Shown here: piece by piece, positions 1-7,339 of the stretch | Layout of the letters: each line of letters begins with the position of its first letter | Numbering within the stretch: the stretch's first letter is position 1 | DNA from: Paramacrobiotus richtersi | Lineage: Eukaryota; Tardigrada; Eutardigrada; Parachela; Macrobiotidae | Length of the DNA stretch: 23,928 nt | Direction of reading: 5' to 3' | NCBI GenBank assembly: GCA_034698045.1 | Contig: JAQGAU010000784.1 | Location: 1 to 23,928 of the forward strand | Position numbers and translations under genes: made by a program | The notes under the pieces: model-generated | What the model was told of the DNA's origin: nothing | Database searches by the model: none | What the model saw: only the letters and a program-made list of their open reading frames with translations

Positions 1-213
1 ACATACAATTCTGTAATTTATTGGAAGGAGGTTCGCAGAATACACAGCAACATGTCAGCAGTATGTCACGCGGGTGACATTGTGCTGCGTGCAGTTACGC
101 GGGAAAGAAGGAATTATATGTATGTAAAGTAGCGGGCATCACGCGATTCGATCAAGTTACACAGAGTTAGCCGCATTTGAAACTCCTTTGCCCTTTTACG
201 TCATACAAAAAAA

Positions 214-219
214 TTTATT
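214..219 (-). terminator. Poly(A) signal AATAAA of Ig gene 1
   Basis: TTTATT on the plus strand gives AATAAA on the minus strand, about 50 bases after the TAG. The paralogous position near 7132-7137 has ATTAAA, a common weaker variant. Confidence 0.6.
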
Positions 220-268
220 TTGCATTCGACCGTCGCCATTTACAGTACGTGCAGTTTCGTTTGTTACG

Positions 269-390
269 CTAGACAGATAAACCGGTCGTATTTTTCACCA
301 AACCAAAACGTTCTCCGGGTGGAATTGCCTGAGACGGAGTTGGAGACTGCGATCGTGCGGGTCCACTTGGAATCGGCTGGGTGCCGTTAA
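269..390 (-). CDS. Ig gene 1, exon 9: C-terminal tail
   Basis: Acceptor TTCGTTGCAG|TT completes a valine codon in phase 1. Thirty-nine further codons follow (NGTQPIPSGPARSQSPTPSQ, then IPPGERFGL and NTTGLSV) before TAG at 271-269. The tail is Ser/Pro/Thr-rich with two N-glycosylation-type sequons (NGT, NTT). It has no hydrophobic anchor, consistent with a secreted protein. The homologous stretch in the other gene lies below 7340 but is out of frame there. Confidence 0.65.
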
Positions 391-583
391 CTGCAACGAA
401 TACTTTTCATTTTCGTGGTTAACTTTATTGGAAAGAACGAGACAAGATCTGGTTTAAGTCACGACAGTGAAGAATCCCATTAAAGTAACTTTGCTTTTAA
501 GTAAGATATAATAATCATTACACACTTCTCGTGTTCCCTGGAAAGCTGGCCCCAGAAAAATTGTTATTTGAAATGTTGCTTAC

Positions 584-865
584 CTTCAACTTGAACGTCC
601 GCAGTTGCAGTGGCGGTTCCGAATGTATTTCGCGCAGTGCAGACGTATGCCCCGTGATGTTCGTTCGTGATGTCTGAGAAGATGATGATATCGGCTCGGT
701 ACGTCGTATTTACCCCCTCCGGAAAAGGCCTCCCATCAGCACGGGTCCATGTCACTTCAGGCTCCGGTCTGCCTCCTTCCACTCGACATCCAAAGTACGC
801 GTTCTGGTGGAGCTGCACGCGAAGGGGAGAGGCGGGAAAAATCGAAATGCTCGGAAATTCTTTTT
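584..865 (-). CDS. Ig gene 1, exon 8: Ig-c (module 2)
   Basis: A 282-bp phase 1-1 exon between TTTTGCAG|AA and GAAG|GTAAGC. It encodes LRVQLHQNAYFGCRVEGG, EVTWTRADGRPFPEGV, AYVCTARN and DVQVEG. It is about 87% identical in protein (by eye) to the Ig exon 7440-7721 of the neighbouring gene, closer than to exon 5 of its own gene. The gene duplication is therefore younger than the module duplication, or conversion has occurred. Confidence 0.8.
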
Positions 866-959
866 CTGCAAAACAGAACTTATTGGACGAGGTTCGTGGG
901 GAGGAAGCGACAGAATTTTGGCATGGTTGATTTTTAGTTATCCGATGACTATAACCTAC

Positions 960-1077
960 CCTTTACTTCCAGTTTAACTCCAGCCGATGATATGGCTAGC
1001 TCATTCGAAGCCTCGCAGAAGTAGCTGCCGCTATCCTCCGCACGGGCGCCTTGAATTACGTAAGTTGCATTCAGTGC
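960..1077 (-). CDS. Ig gene 1, exon 7: second half of Ig-b (module 2)
   Basis: Acceptor GTTCTAAG|GC and donor G|GTAGGT give 118 bp, phase 0 to phase 1: ALNATYVIQGARAEDSG, then SYFCEASNELAIS and KLEVKG. It supplies the second cysteine of the Ig-b domain begun in exon 6. Its intact length is the reference that exposes the one-base loss in exon 4. A decayed relative lies at 8031-8155. Confidence 0.74.
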
Positions 1078-1161
1078 CTTAGAACGAGAACAGCCGCTTC
1101 AGAACACAACATGGGTAATTTAAACTTTTCTAGCAAGGTCTACATTAAACGACATAAGTAC

Positions 1162-1646
1162 CTGATGACGGCTGTCTGCTTCAACGAGTTCTAAGTCGTC
1201 CCAGCGACTCCATGTGACGACTGGGTACGGACTGCCAGACACCCGACATTCCAATCTGACTATGTTCCCCTCTTCCGCTTCTACGCGGTCTTTGTCGAAA
1301 GTTGCCTGTGCCGGGTGTTTGCGATTTTCTAGTAACGGTTTCGAGGTCGACACTACTTCGGGAACGACGGGATACTCCGTTACGGAAATCACCCGGACTT
1401 CGGCTTGCCGCGAACCCTGAGCGTTGCGCGCTGTACAAATGTACTTTCCTTAGTCAGACTCGGAGAAGCTAATAACGGTCAGCCATCCGTCTCGTAGACG
1501 GACGTCATCAGGCAGTTCTCCATCCGCCCGCGACCAGATAAGCTGTGGCGGGGGATTGCTCTCACCAAAACAGCGGAGATGCATTGTATTGCCGGGCTGG
1601 ACACGGACCTCGGACTCCCTGACGCGCACTTTGGGCAAACCGTAAG
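1162..1646 (-). pseudogene. Ig gene 1, exon 6: Ig-a plus first half of Ig-b (module 2), in-frame stop
   Basis: Acceptor GTTTCAG|CT and donor CATCAG|GTACTT give 485 bp in phases 1 and 0, matching exon 3. It reads GLPKVRVRESEVRVQPG, LRCFGESN and IWSRADGELP, then SFSESD followed by TAA at 1450-1452, then GKYICTARN. The linker (PEVVSTSKP) and the half Ig-b (VEAEEGNIVRLECRVSG) follow in the same frame. The stop sits where exon 3 has an arginine codon (EPDRGVYVC), so it is a point nonsense change in an otherwise preserved exon. Confidence 0.74.
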
Positions 1647-2000
1647 CTGAAACATACCACATGGTCTCGAAGGTGAGCAACTTTATCTGTGTTCTGTACT
1701 CACAACTCTAACTCTTAGTGTCAGTCGAAGCATGACTTCGAAATATCTTTTCCGAAACGAATAGAAGGATCAAAATTGTCGTTTTCTCATCTAAACGCGA
1801 CTACGTCCGGAATGTACTTATGCGTACACATTCAAGTCGATCTGCAGACTGCGGATAGTACGTAACGTCAATGCCTTTTCTTTATTGCTACGAGTATAGT
1901 CGCTGTTACTTTTACAGAGTTAGATACAGCCACACCTGTAACAACAACCATATGGACAAAAATATGTCCATACAAAAATGTCAGCTGACACTTTGCTTAC

Positions 2001-2282
2001 CTTCTACTTGAACATCCGCCGTTGCATTAACGGTTGCTAATTCGTTTCGCGCCGTGCATCTATATGTCCCGTGATGTTCGAGAGTGATGCTTGAGAACGC
2101 GAGGATATCGGCTCGAACCACCGTACTGGCTCCATGCGGTAGATGCCTCCCATCAGCCCGGGTCCAGGTCACTTCAGGCTTCGGGGAGCCTGCTTCCACC
2201 CGACATCCGAGGTACGCACTCTGGCTGAGCTGAACGCGAAGGGTCATTCCGGGATAAATCGAAATTCTTGGAACTTCTTTTC
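2001..2282 (-). CDS. Ig gene 1, exon 5: Ig-c (module 1)
   Basis: A 282-bp phase 1-1 exon between TTTTGCAG|GA and GAAG|GTAAGC. It encodes one Ig domain: LRVQLSQSAYLGCRVEAG, EVTWTRADGR, then GTYRCTARN and DVQVEG. It has exactly the same length as exons 584-865 and 7440-7721 and is about two thirds identical to them in protein by eye, so it is the most diverged of the three Ig-c copies. The frame is open. Confidence 0.78.
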
Positions 2283-2380
2283 CTGCAAAACAGAACTCGC
2301 AAGTTGACGTTCGAGAGAAGGATCGAGCCAACAGAATCTTGCTATGCATGCTTTTTTATTGTCTGATTACTACAGCTTAC

Positions 2381-2497
2381 CCTTTACTTCCAGCCTAACT
2401 GTAGCCGCCGATATGCCTAAAACATTCCGCACCTCGCAGATGTAGAAGCCGCTATCCTCCGATCGAGCGCTTCGAATTACGTAGATTCACCAAGCGC
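2381..2497 (-). pseudogene. Ig gene 1, exon 4: second half of Ig-b, frameshifted
   Basis: Homologous to exon 7 (960-1077) across its length: acceptor TTCTAAG|GC, core EDSGFYICEVRN, end LEVKG, donor G|GTAAGC. It is one base short near its 5' end, where exon 7 reads AATGCAACTTACGTA and this exon reads GGTGAATCTACGTA. From the phase-0 acceptor the ribosome would meet TAA after six codons. The frame that restores the Ig core has a TGA directly upstream and no acceptor between. Skipping the exon also breaks frame, because it runs phase 0 to phase 1. Confidence 0.72.
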
Positions 2498-2568
2498 CTT
2501 AGAATGAGAAGAAAATTCCAGAGATTTCAGTTTTTCTAGTAATTGTACACATTAAACGACATATGTAC

Positions 2569-3056
2569 CTGATGGCGACTATCTGCTCCAAAGGGTACCG
2601 GGCCATCCCCACGTCTCCAAGTGACGTCTGGGTACGGATTACCAGACACTCGACATTCCAAGCTGACCGTTTTCCCCTCTTCCGCTTCTACGCGGTCCCT
2701 GCCGAAATTCGCTGTAGGCGGGTGTTCGCGCTCTGATGGTAACCGCTTCGAGGGTGGCGCTGCTTTGTGAATGCTGGGAGATCCCGTGTCTGCAATCACC
2801 CGGACCCCGGCCTGACCCGTACCCTGACGGGCGGTGTGTGCTGTACAGACGTACACACCCCGGTCAGGCTCCTGGAACCTCTCAACGGTCAGCGTTCCAT
2901 CCTGCTGCATATTAGAAGGTAGCGCCGCTCCATCCGCCCGAGACCAGGTGAGCTCTGCTCGGGTGTCCCCTTCTACCCAGCAGCGGAGCTGCAGTGGATC
3001 ACCCGGTCGGACACGAACTTCGGACGGGCCGACGCGCACATCGGCATAACCCACAG
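2569..3056 (-). CDS. Ig gene 1, exon 3: Ig-a plus first half of Ig-b (module 1)
   Basis: Acceptor AATTGCAG|CT and donor CATCAG|GTACAT give 488 bp, phase 1 to phase 0. Ig-a runs ADVRVGPSEVRV to GVRVI, with cysteines in LRC and YVC and the motif TWSRADG. A Pro/Ser-rich linker follows. The first half of Ig-b reads RVEAEEGKTVSLECRV, then DVTWRRGDG. The splice site inside Ig-b is kept in the duplicate exon 1162-1646. The frame is open. Confidence 0.78.
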
Positions 3057-3630
3057 CTGCAATTAAGAACCAGCCGATCTGGACTCTGGATAATTTCATC
3101 CGTGTTTTAATCATAACGTTAACTCTTACTGGCTGCCCAAATAGGCCATACGATTACCATTTGCAGGATTGTTTTCAAGACTACACATTGCTTACTGTCA
3201 ATCATACTTCCGCGCAGTGCACCTGTGTGTAAATTCATGCGCGACAGTTTTTTGCTGTGAATGCTGCCAGCAAATGATTAGGCACGCATCTTTGACAAAC
3301 TGACTGGCAGAAATTACACTAATGTGCTGCATTCGGCTGGGACGAGGAAGTTGGGAAAATGCGTGTATGTATCTAACCCAACCCAACCTCCAGTTATCTG
3401 TCAACCAAATAACATGTAGTTTTTGGTCCACTAGCAAGTGGCTCAACTAACCCGCTTATGTTCGAGGAAGTATGACTGACTGTCACAGTTGATTATGTAG
3501 GCCAACATTATCGTTTTCGCGGAATGTTTGCGCAAGCGAATTTGAGTTTAGCTCCAGACAGTGGGAAGCGTTTTCCCTTACCGCTGATCGAACAGGTATA
3601 AATAGAATAAATAGAATAGGTCAGCGTTAC
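3057..3630 (-). other. Intron 2 of Ig gene 1; nothing else recognised
   Basis: A 574-bp intron between the Ig1 exon and the first three-Ig module. Short open frames occur but lack homology, splice logic or domain-like composition. No repeat was recognised. Confidence 0.5.
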
Positions 3631-3909
3631 CTGGGATAACAAACAGAATCGTGCGACAGCTAACCGGTGGACCACCAGGGACACTGGCATTGCAGGAGTA
3701 TTCCGATTCGTCTTCTACACGTGCAGCTGGGATTCGGAGCACGCCATCGCGCACAGTGCTCTGCGGGCTCAGTGGTGCATTCCGTTCACGGTGCCAGGAG
3801 AGCTGAGCGTGTGGATTTCCGGATACAATTTGACAGCGGAATTCAACCGGTTCTCCCTCTTGCACCCGCAGGAAGTATGGCTCGATTCTTACTTCCGGTA
3901 AACCCTCAT
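3631..3909 (-). CDS. Ig gene 1, exon 2: Ig domain 1
   Basis: The acceptor TTTCAG|AT and donor CCCAG|GTAACG bound a 279-bp phase 1-1 exon, the usual arrangement for a shuffled Ig domain. It reads EGLPEVRIEPYFLRVQEG, then the first cysteine in FRC, Trp in SWHRE and the second cysteine in YSC. This domain has no counterpart in the paralogous gene at 7323-8929 and is not part of the duplicated three-Ig module. The frame is open throughout. Confidence 0.78.
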
Positions 3910-4423
3910 CTGAAACAAACATTTGGTCCGGACTGTTAGGACCTTTGTCTGCGCTTTAAACATAACGTTAGTTCTCAACTTCTCATTTTCCTCAGGTTAA
4001 AATAAAAAAGGCGTATCAGATACTACGAGTTACGGTACACCGGCAGTGCATAACACATGGCACCGGAAAAGCAGACAATGCTTATGATTCTATGCTTTTC
4101 GTGGTTAAAATGTTCTACGGTTGTCATTTCTAGTTGCTGGCTTGTTCCTTTATAGTTCGGCGTTTCATTGCTGTCAGTTAGTTAGCACTGATTAAGGTAC
4201 AGAACAGCAAGCTGATTTAATGGAAATACTACACAGAAACAGTGCAGTAGTACGGTAGACGAAAAATGATTCCTTATCTGGCGTTAACTGAGACTAATTG
4301 GTACAAGTGATTGCAACCACTGTCGTAAAGAAATCTGTAGTTACTTCGCACGCGTAAAACAAGTGACGAATGATGTCTAGAGTCGTTTTAATGTAGAAAT
4401 AAGTAATGGAAAAAAACACATAC
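3910..4423 (-). other. Intron 1 of Ig gene 1; nothing else recognised
   Basis: A 514-bp AT-rich intron separating the signal peptide from Ig1. I see no coding pattern or repeat in it. Confidence 0.5.
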
Positions 4424-4487
4424 TTTGTTCTCCGTTGATTGCGATAACAATTGCAAGATGCAGCAAACACACAAATAAACGCGCCAT
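4424..4487 (-). CDS. Ig gene 1, exon 1: signal peptide
   Basis: ATG at 4487-4485 opens 21 codons plus one base: a hydrophobic leader (RLFVCLLHLAIVIAI) followed by NGEQ, then donor A|GTATGT. The same 64-bp length and the same AINGEQ ending occur in the paralogous exon at 8866-8929, which supports the start and the donor. It ends in phase 1 and joins the Ig1 exon. Confidence 0.82.
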
Positions 4488-4955
4488 ATTCTACTGTTTA
4501 TCAGGTTCAGGTAGTCACCGCAACCGAATACAGTAAAAACACATCTTTAATTAATGCAAAGATAGAAACATGTGTAAGTCTATGAACGCCGGCTCAACAT
4601 AGCCTCGAGGTTCTGTAAATTTGCAGTTAACAACCGAAAACGATCTTGCCGCAATCTTTTGTGCATTGGAGACGTGTCCTGCACAAATAACGTTGCACTT
4701 TTGGACTTTGTCACGATTTGTATTGTAAAATGTAAATCAAGATTCTATCAGTTTGGTCAAAGTCAGTACAGACCTACTTTTTGCATGCTAAACTTGGCGC
4801 CATGCCGAGCGCTTTTCATTGAGGTTTGACTCAGCTGCCCGTAGTTTTTTTTAATCAAGTTCGTAGATTCCGAGGACAGCAATAATTATCTACAATAGAT
4901 TTCCTTCATGATTTATACGTCAAAGAGCTTCAATGTAGCTTCGCATCCGAAACTA
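4488..4955 (-). promoter_or_regulatory. Upstream region of Ig gene 1, homologous to that of Ig gene 2
   Basis: Segments of about 4560-4765 match 9005-9205 upstream of the second gene: the GGACTTTGTCACGATTTG block at 4703-4720 against GGACTCTGTCACGATTTG at 9143-9160, and GGTCAAAG after it. The TATAAATT of the second gene (9130-9137) is not preserved here; the aligned minus-strand bases read GTGCAACGTT. No gene is seen in this stretch. Confidence 0.5.
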
Positions 4956-5000
4956 GTACAGTACAGTACAGTACAGTACAGTACAGTACAGTACAGTACA
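4956..5000. repeat. (GTACA)9 microsatellite
   Basis: Nine perfect pentamers, followed by GTACTGTAC, which partly mirrors the array. The flanks are AT-rich. Open frames read through it are artefacts of the repeat. Confidence 0.95.
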
Positions 5001-5084
5001 GTACTGTACGGGTTAAAACTAAAGTTTGCAGCCATGAATAATGCGCGATTACAAGCAATCCCAAACTGTAATCGGATAGATGTA

Positions 5085-5825
5085 CTATAGCGTTCCGAGC
5101 ACTGCAATGCCGGATGCTGGATGAGCTGGATCAGTTACATCTTCTTTGTTTGCTACCGTGTTCATCTCGCGGATGGGTGTTAGGATCGGATACACTTCGA
5201 AATCAGTTGGTTTGCACTTTAGCAAGGATACAACATGAATTTGTCCACTGTCCAAATTCGGCGACATTGTAAGGTGGTCACACACTTTCATCTTCTCTTC
5301 GAGGACGACAACGGTGAAGGTCATCGCGATGTATCCGTTCTTCGATGCTGCGACCGTATAGTGACCTGCTGGTAAACTGGCACTTTACGCGCCATCTGCC
5401 GGTGTCTGAATGCTGACGATTCGCAACCCGGCGTAACTAGCCATTCCGCTTCGAGAATCCAAGTTCACGCTCGCCAACAGATTACCGAGTTTGAGGTCTA
5501 TAATGCCAGATGGGAGGCTGTAAAGCTTTCCGGTAACTGTTCCGGCACCTGGAAAGCGCTTTGAAATGAACAGCAAAGGCTCCATAAAGGTAGCTGCTAC
5601 GTCCTGACTCCCATCGAGCCGAACATTTCGTGGAGTAATCGGGTAGTATCCTACTGTCGCAAAGATAAGAACAAAGTGGGAATCGTCCTTCTTGGGCAGA
5701 GACGAAAATTCACCAAAAATGTTTGAAATTGCGATTAGAGCTGTCAGATCTGGCAGTACCGGCGTATATCTCGTCGATACATGTAGCTGCTGGCACATGT
5801 GGCTGCACAGTTTCCCAGATGATGC
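5085..5825 (-). pseudogene. Broken gene with carboxypeptidase-regulatory-like domain
   Basis: One frame stays coding-like from about 5825 down to 5085 with a single TAA at 5385-5387. Reading down, one sees FVLIFATVGYYPI, then TFMEPLLFIS, then GAGTVTGKLYSLPSG with SVNLDSRSG, then SASLPAGHYTVAASKNGYIA and TFTVVVLEE. This is the layout of a carboxypeptidase-regulatory-like beta-sandwich. It is followed by MSPNLDSGQIHVV and KPTDFEVYPILTP, which recall the segment after that fold in some secreted invertebrate and bacterial proteins. The stop falls just before SASLPAG, where an aromatic residue is common. No start, signal peptide or exon boundary is convincing, and it lies between the two Ig genes. 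I infer an old single-exon relic. Family assignment is by motif memory only. Confidence 0.5.
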
Positions 5826-5936
5826 TCAGTTGTAAAAGCACCGTGGATGGAACGTAACTTTTTTTTCGCAAAAAAGGAAGCGCCAGATCAATTAGGAACT
5901 CGCTACCTTTAATAAAGTTAGCTGGGCCTTATTACG

Positions 5937-6744
5937 CAGAGGCGCATAGACCCCACCTGCCCTTGCAATAACTTTTGACACATACCAGATACATTTTTTC
6001 TGACTTCAGATTCGGAATCCTCGCATTTAACATTTTAGTACCGAGTCCGATTTTCGATTTTCGAAGAAAATTTTCGCCAGCTACGTGGGCAAGCTCCCTA
6101 GGCGGTAGCTCTCATAAATCGTCAATAACTTCTGAACCGTTCATCCGTTTCGGTTTCTGCCTTCAGATTCGGTAAGCCTATATAAAGGCACAGAAATGGC
6201 TAATCTGAAGTCAAAGATCAAAACGAACGAATGGTTAGGAAGTTATTCAAATGCCACCATTTTCCCAGCATCACGGGGGGGGGGGGGGGTGGGAAACTTT
6301 TTTTTCGAAATTCAAAAAACCACCGCGGTACTTCGATGTAGAAAGACGCAGGAAATTGCAATTTGAAATCAAAAACCAAAACGAAGAAAAGGTTAAGAAG
6401 TTATTGAAATTTCCCCCCGTTCAGTCCCTTTTGAGGCACCAAAATTTTTTTTTCGAATTTCGAAAAACCCTTGTGGTTCCCCGATGTAGAAAAGCACGGG
6501 GATTCCGAATCAGAAGTCAGAAACCGAAACGGATGAACGGTTCAGAAGTTATTGACGATTTATGAGAGCGACCGCCTAGGGAGCTTGCCCACGTAGCTGG
6601 CGAAGATTTTCTTCAAAAATCAAAAATCGGACTCGGTTCTAAAAATGTTAAAAAATGCGAGGATTCCGAATCTGAAGTCAGAAAAAATGTATCTTGTATG
6701 TGTCAAAAGTTATCGCAAGGGCAGGTGGGGTCTATGCGCCTCTG
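5937..6744. mobile_element. Non-autonomous hAT-type foldback MITE, 808 bp
   Basis: The ends read CAGAGGCGCATAGACCCC and its inverted copy, and long inverted arms pair 5937-6175 with about 6505-6744 with few mismatches. The element is flanked by a perfect 8-bp direct repeat, TTATTACG, at 5929-5936 and 6745-6752. CAG-starting termini with 8-bp target duplications are the mark of hAT transposons. No transposase frame is present, so it was mobilised in trans. The middle holds about three degenerate units of about 150 bp and a G15 run at 6275-6289. Well-matched arms and an unmutated target duplication suggest a fairly recent insertion. Confidence 0.88.
6198..6556. repeat. Three degenerate ~150-bp tandem units inside the MITE
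   Basis: Each unit ends in a GAAGTTATT-type motif (near 6240, 6399 and 6548), preceded by an AATCNGAAGTCANANNNNNAAACG-like block. The last two units also share a T-run-TTCGAA start (near 6300 and 6447) and a CGATGTAGAAA block. The inverted arms contain related sequence, so the element appears to be built from one repeated unit in both orientations. Confidence 0.6.
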
Positions 6745-7131
6745 TTATTACGTTATTTCCCAAATTTGAGTCAGGTGTAATTATTTTTGTCTGTGCAGTT
6801 GCGGAGCACCGGTAAGATATCTGCATCGCATTGGAAACTCCGGCGTCGTAACGGCGAAATTCCATCGAACTAACGCTAGGTTTATTGGAAAAGTACGCGG
6901 TGTGATACGCGACATTTGCGCGGTAAATTTACTGCAAGGAGGTTCTCAGAAACACGTAGTAACAAACATGTCAGCAGTTTGTCTCTCGCGTGACATGGTC
7001 TTACGTGTAGATTGTGCGGGAAAGACAGAATTTGTCAAGTAACAGGACATTGCGCGCATCGATGAGGTTACACAGTGTTAGGCGCATTTGAAACTATTTC
7101 ATTCTTTTCCGTTACTCAAAAAAAAATACTT

Positions 7132-7137
7132 TTTAAT
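7132..7137 (-). terminator. ATTAAA poly(A)-signal candidate of Ig gene 2
   Basis: The plus-strand TTTAAT is at the position homologous to the AATAAA of gene 1, upstream of a T-rich tract on the minus strand. A variant signal, so confidence is moderate. Confidence 0.35.
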
Positions 7138-7322
7138 CCGTCGGTATTTGCCTACTCGGTTTCGTTTGCTACATTAAGGAGATAAACGGGTCGTATTTTC
7201 GACCAAAACGAGACGTTCTCCGAGTGGGACTGTCGGATGCGAAGTTGGAGACGGTGATGGTGCAGGGCCAGCTGAAATGGACACGGGAGTTATAATCGGG
7301 CTCGTGCCCACTTCTAACAGGG

Positions 7323-7339
7323 TCAGCTGGGTGCGTCAA
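7323..7339 (-). CDS. Ig gene 2, last exon: VDAPS tail
   Basis: Acceptor AGTCCTTGCAG|TT completes a Val codon, then Asp-Ala-Pro-Ser and TGA at 7325-7323. Gene 1 reads AACGGCACC where this copy reads GACGCACC, one base fewer. The longer Ser/Pro-rich tail sequence is still visible down to about 7180, but in another frame. Confidence 0.45.

Larger units (their letters stand above)
1..880. repeat. 3' segment of the Ig gene duplication (partner about 6905-7745)
   Basis: Terminal Ig exon, last intron, tail and 3' flank match 6905-7745 in the same orientation, with scattered differences and indels. For example, AAGGAGGTTC near 25-35 recurs near 6937-6947, and the block around 590-860 recurs at 7445-7715. 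Together with the matching leader exons and promoters, this shows two tandem copies of one ancestral gene. Confidence 0.82.
269..4487 (-). pseudogene. Secreted seven-Ig-domain protein gene, perlecan-like, probably inactivated
   Basis: Nine exons can be placed by GT-AG sites and matching phases: 4424-4487, 3631-3909, 2569-3056, 2381-2497, 2001-2282, 1162-1646, 960-1077, 584-865 and 269-390. In order they give a signal peptide, Ig1, then [Ig-a, Ig-b, Ig-c] twice, then a Ser/Pro/Thr-rich tail ending in TAG. The domains show the Cys...Trp...Tyr-x-Cys pattern of I-set Ig folds, and TWSRADG/TWTRADG motifs recall perlecan/UNC-52 Ig repeats. The product would be secreted, about 745 residues. Two lesions are visible. 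Exon 4 is 117 bp where its duplicate exon 7 is 118 bp, which shifts the frame and gives a stop after ALGEST (residue 283). Exon 6 has TAA at 1450-1452 just before the second Ig cysteine. No TATA box stands where the sister gene has one. I infer a pseudogene; assembly indels or a truncated 283-residue product are alternatives. Confidence 0.72.

Noticed and set aside
667-930. Plus-strand open frames over the last Ig exon
   Set aside because: They are antisense shadows of exon 584-865, whose domain pattern, splice sites and paralogues are on the minus strand.
3198-3446. Minus-strand open frame in intron 2 of Ig gene 1
   Set aside because: No domain-like pattern, no paralogue in the other gene, and it lies between well-defined exons.
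4908-5107. Open frames on both strands across the GTACA array
   Set aside because: They consist largely of the pentamer repeat translated, with no independent coding sign.
6251-6565. 104-codon plus-strand frame inside the MITE
   Set aside because: It reads through repeated units and homopolymers of a non-coding foldback element and has no transposase motif.
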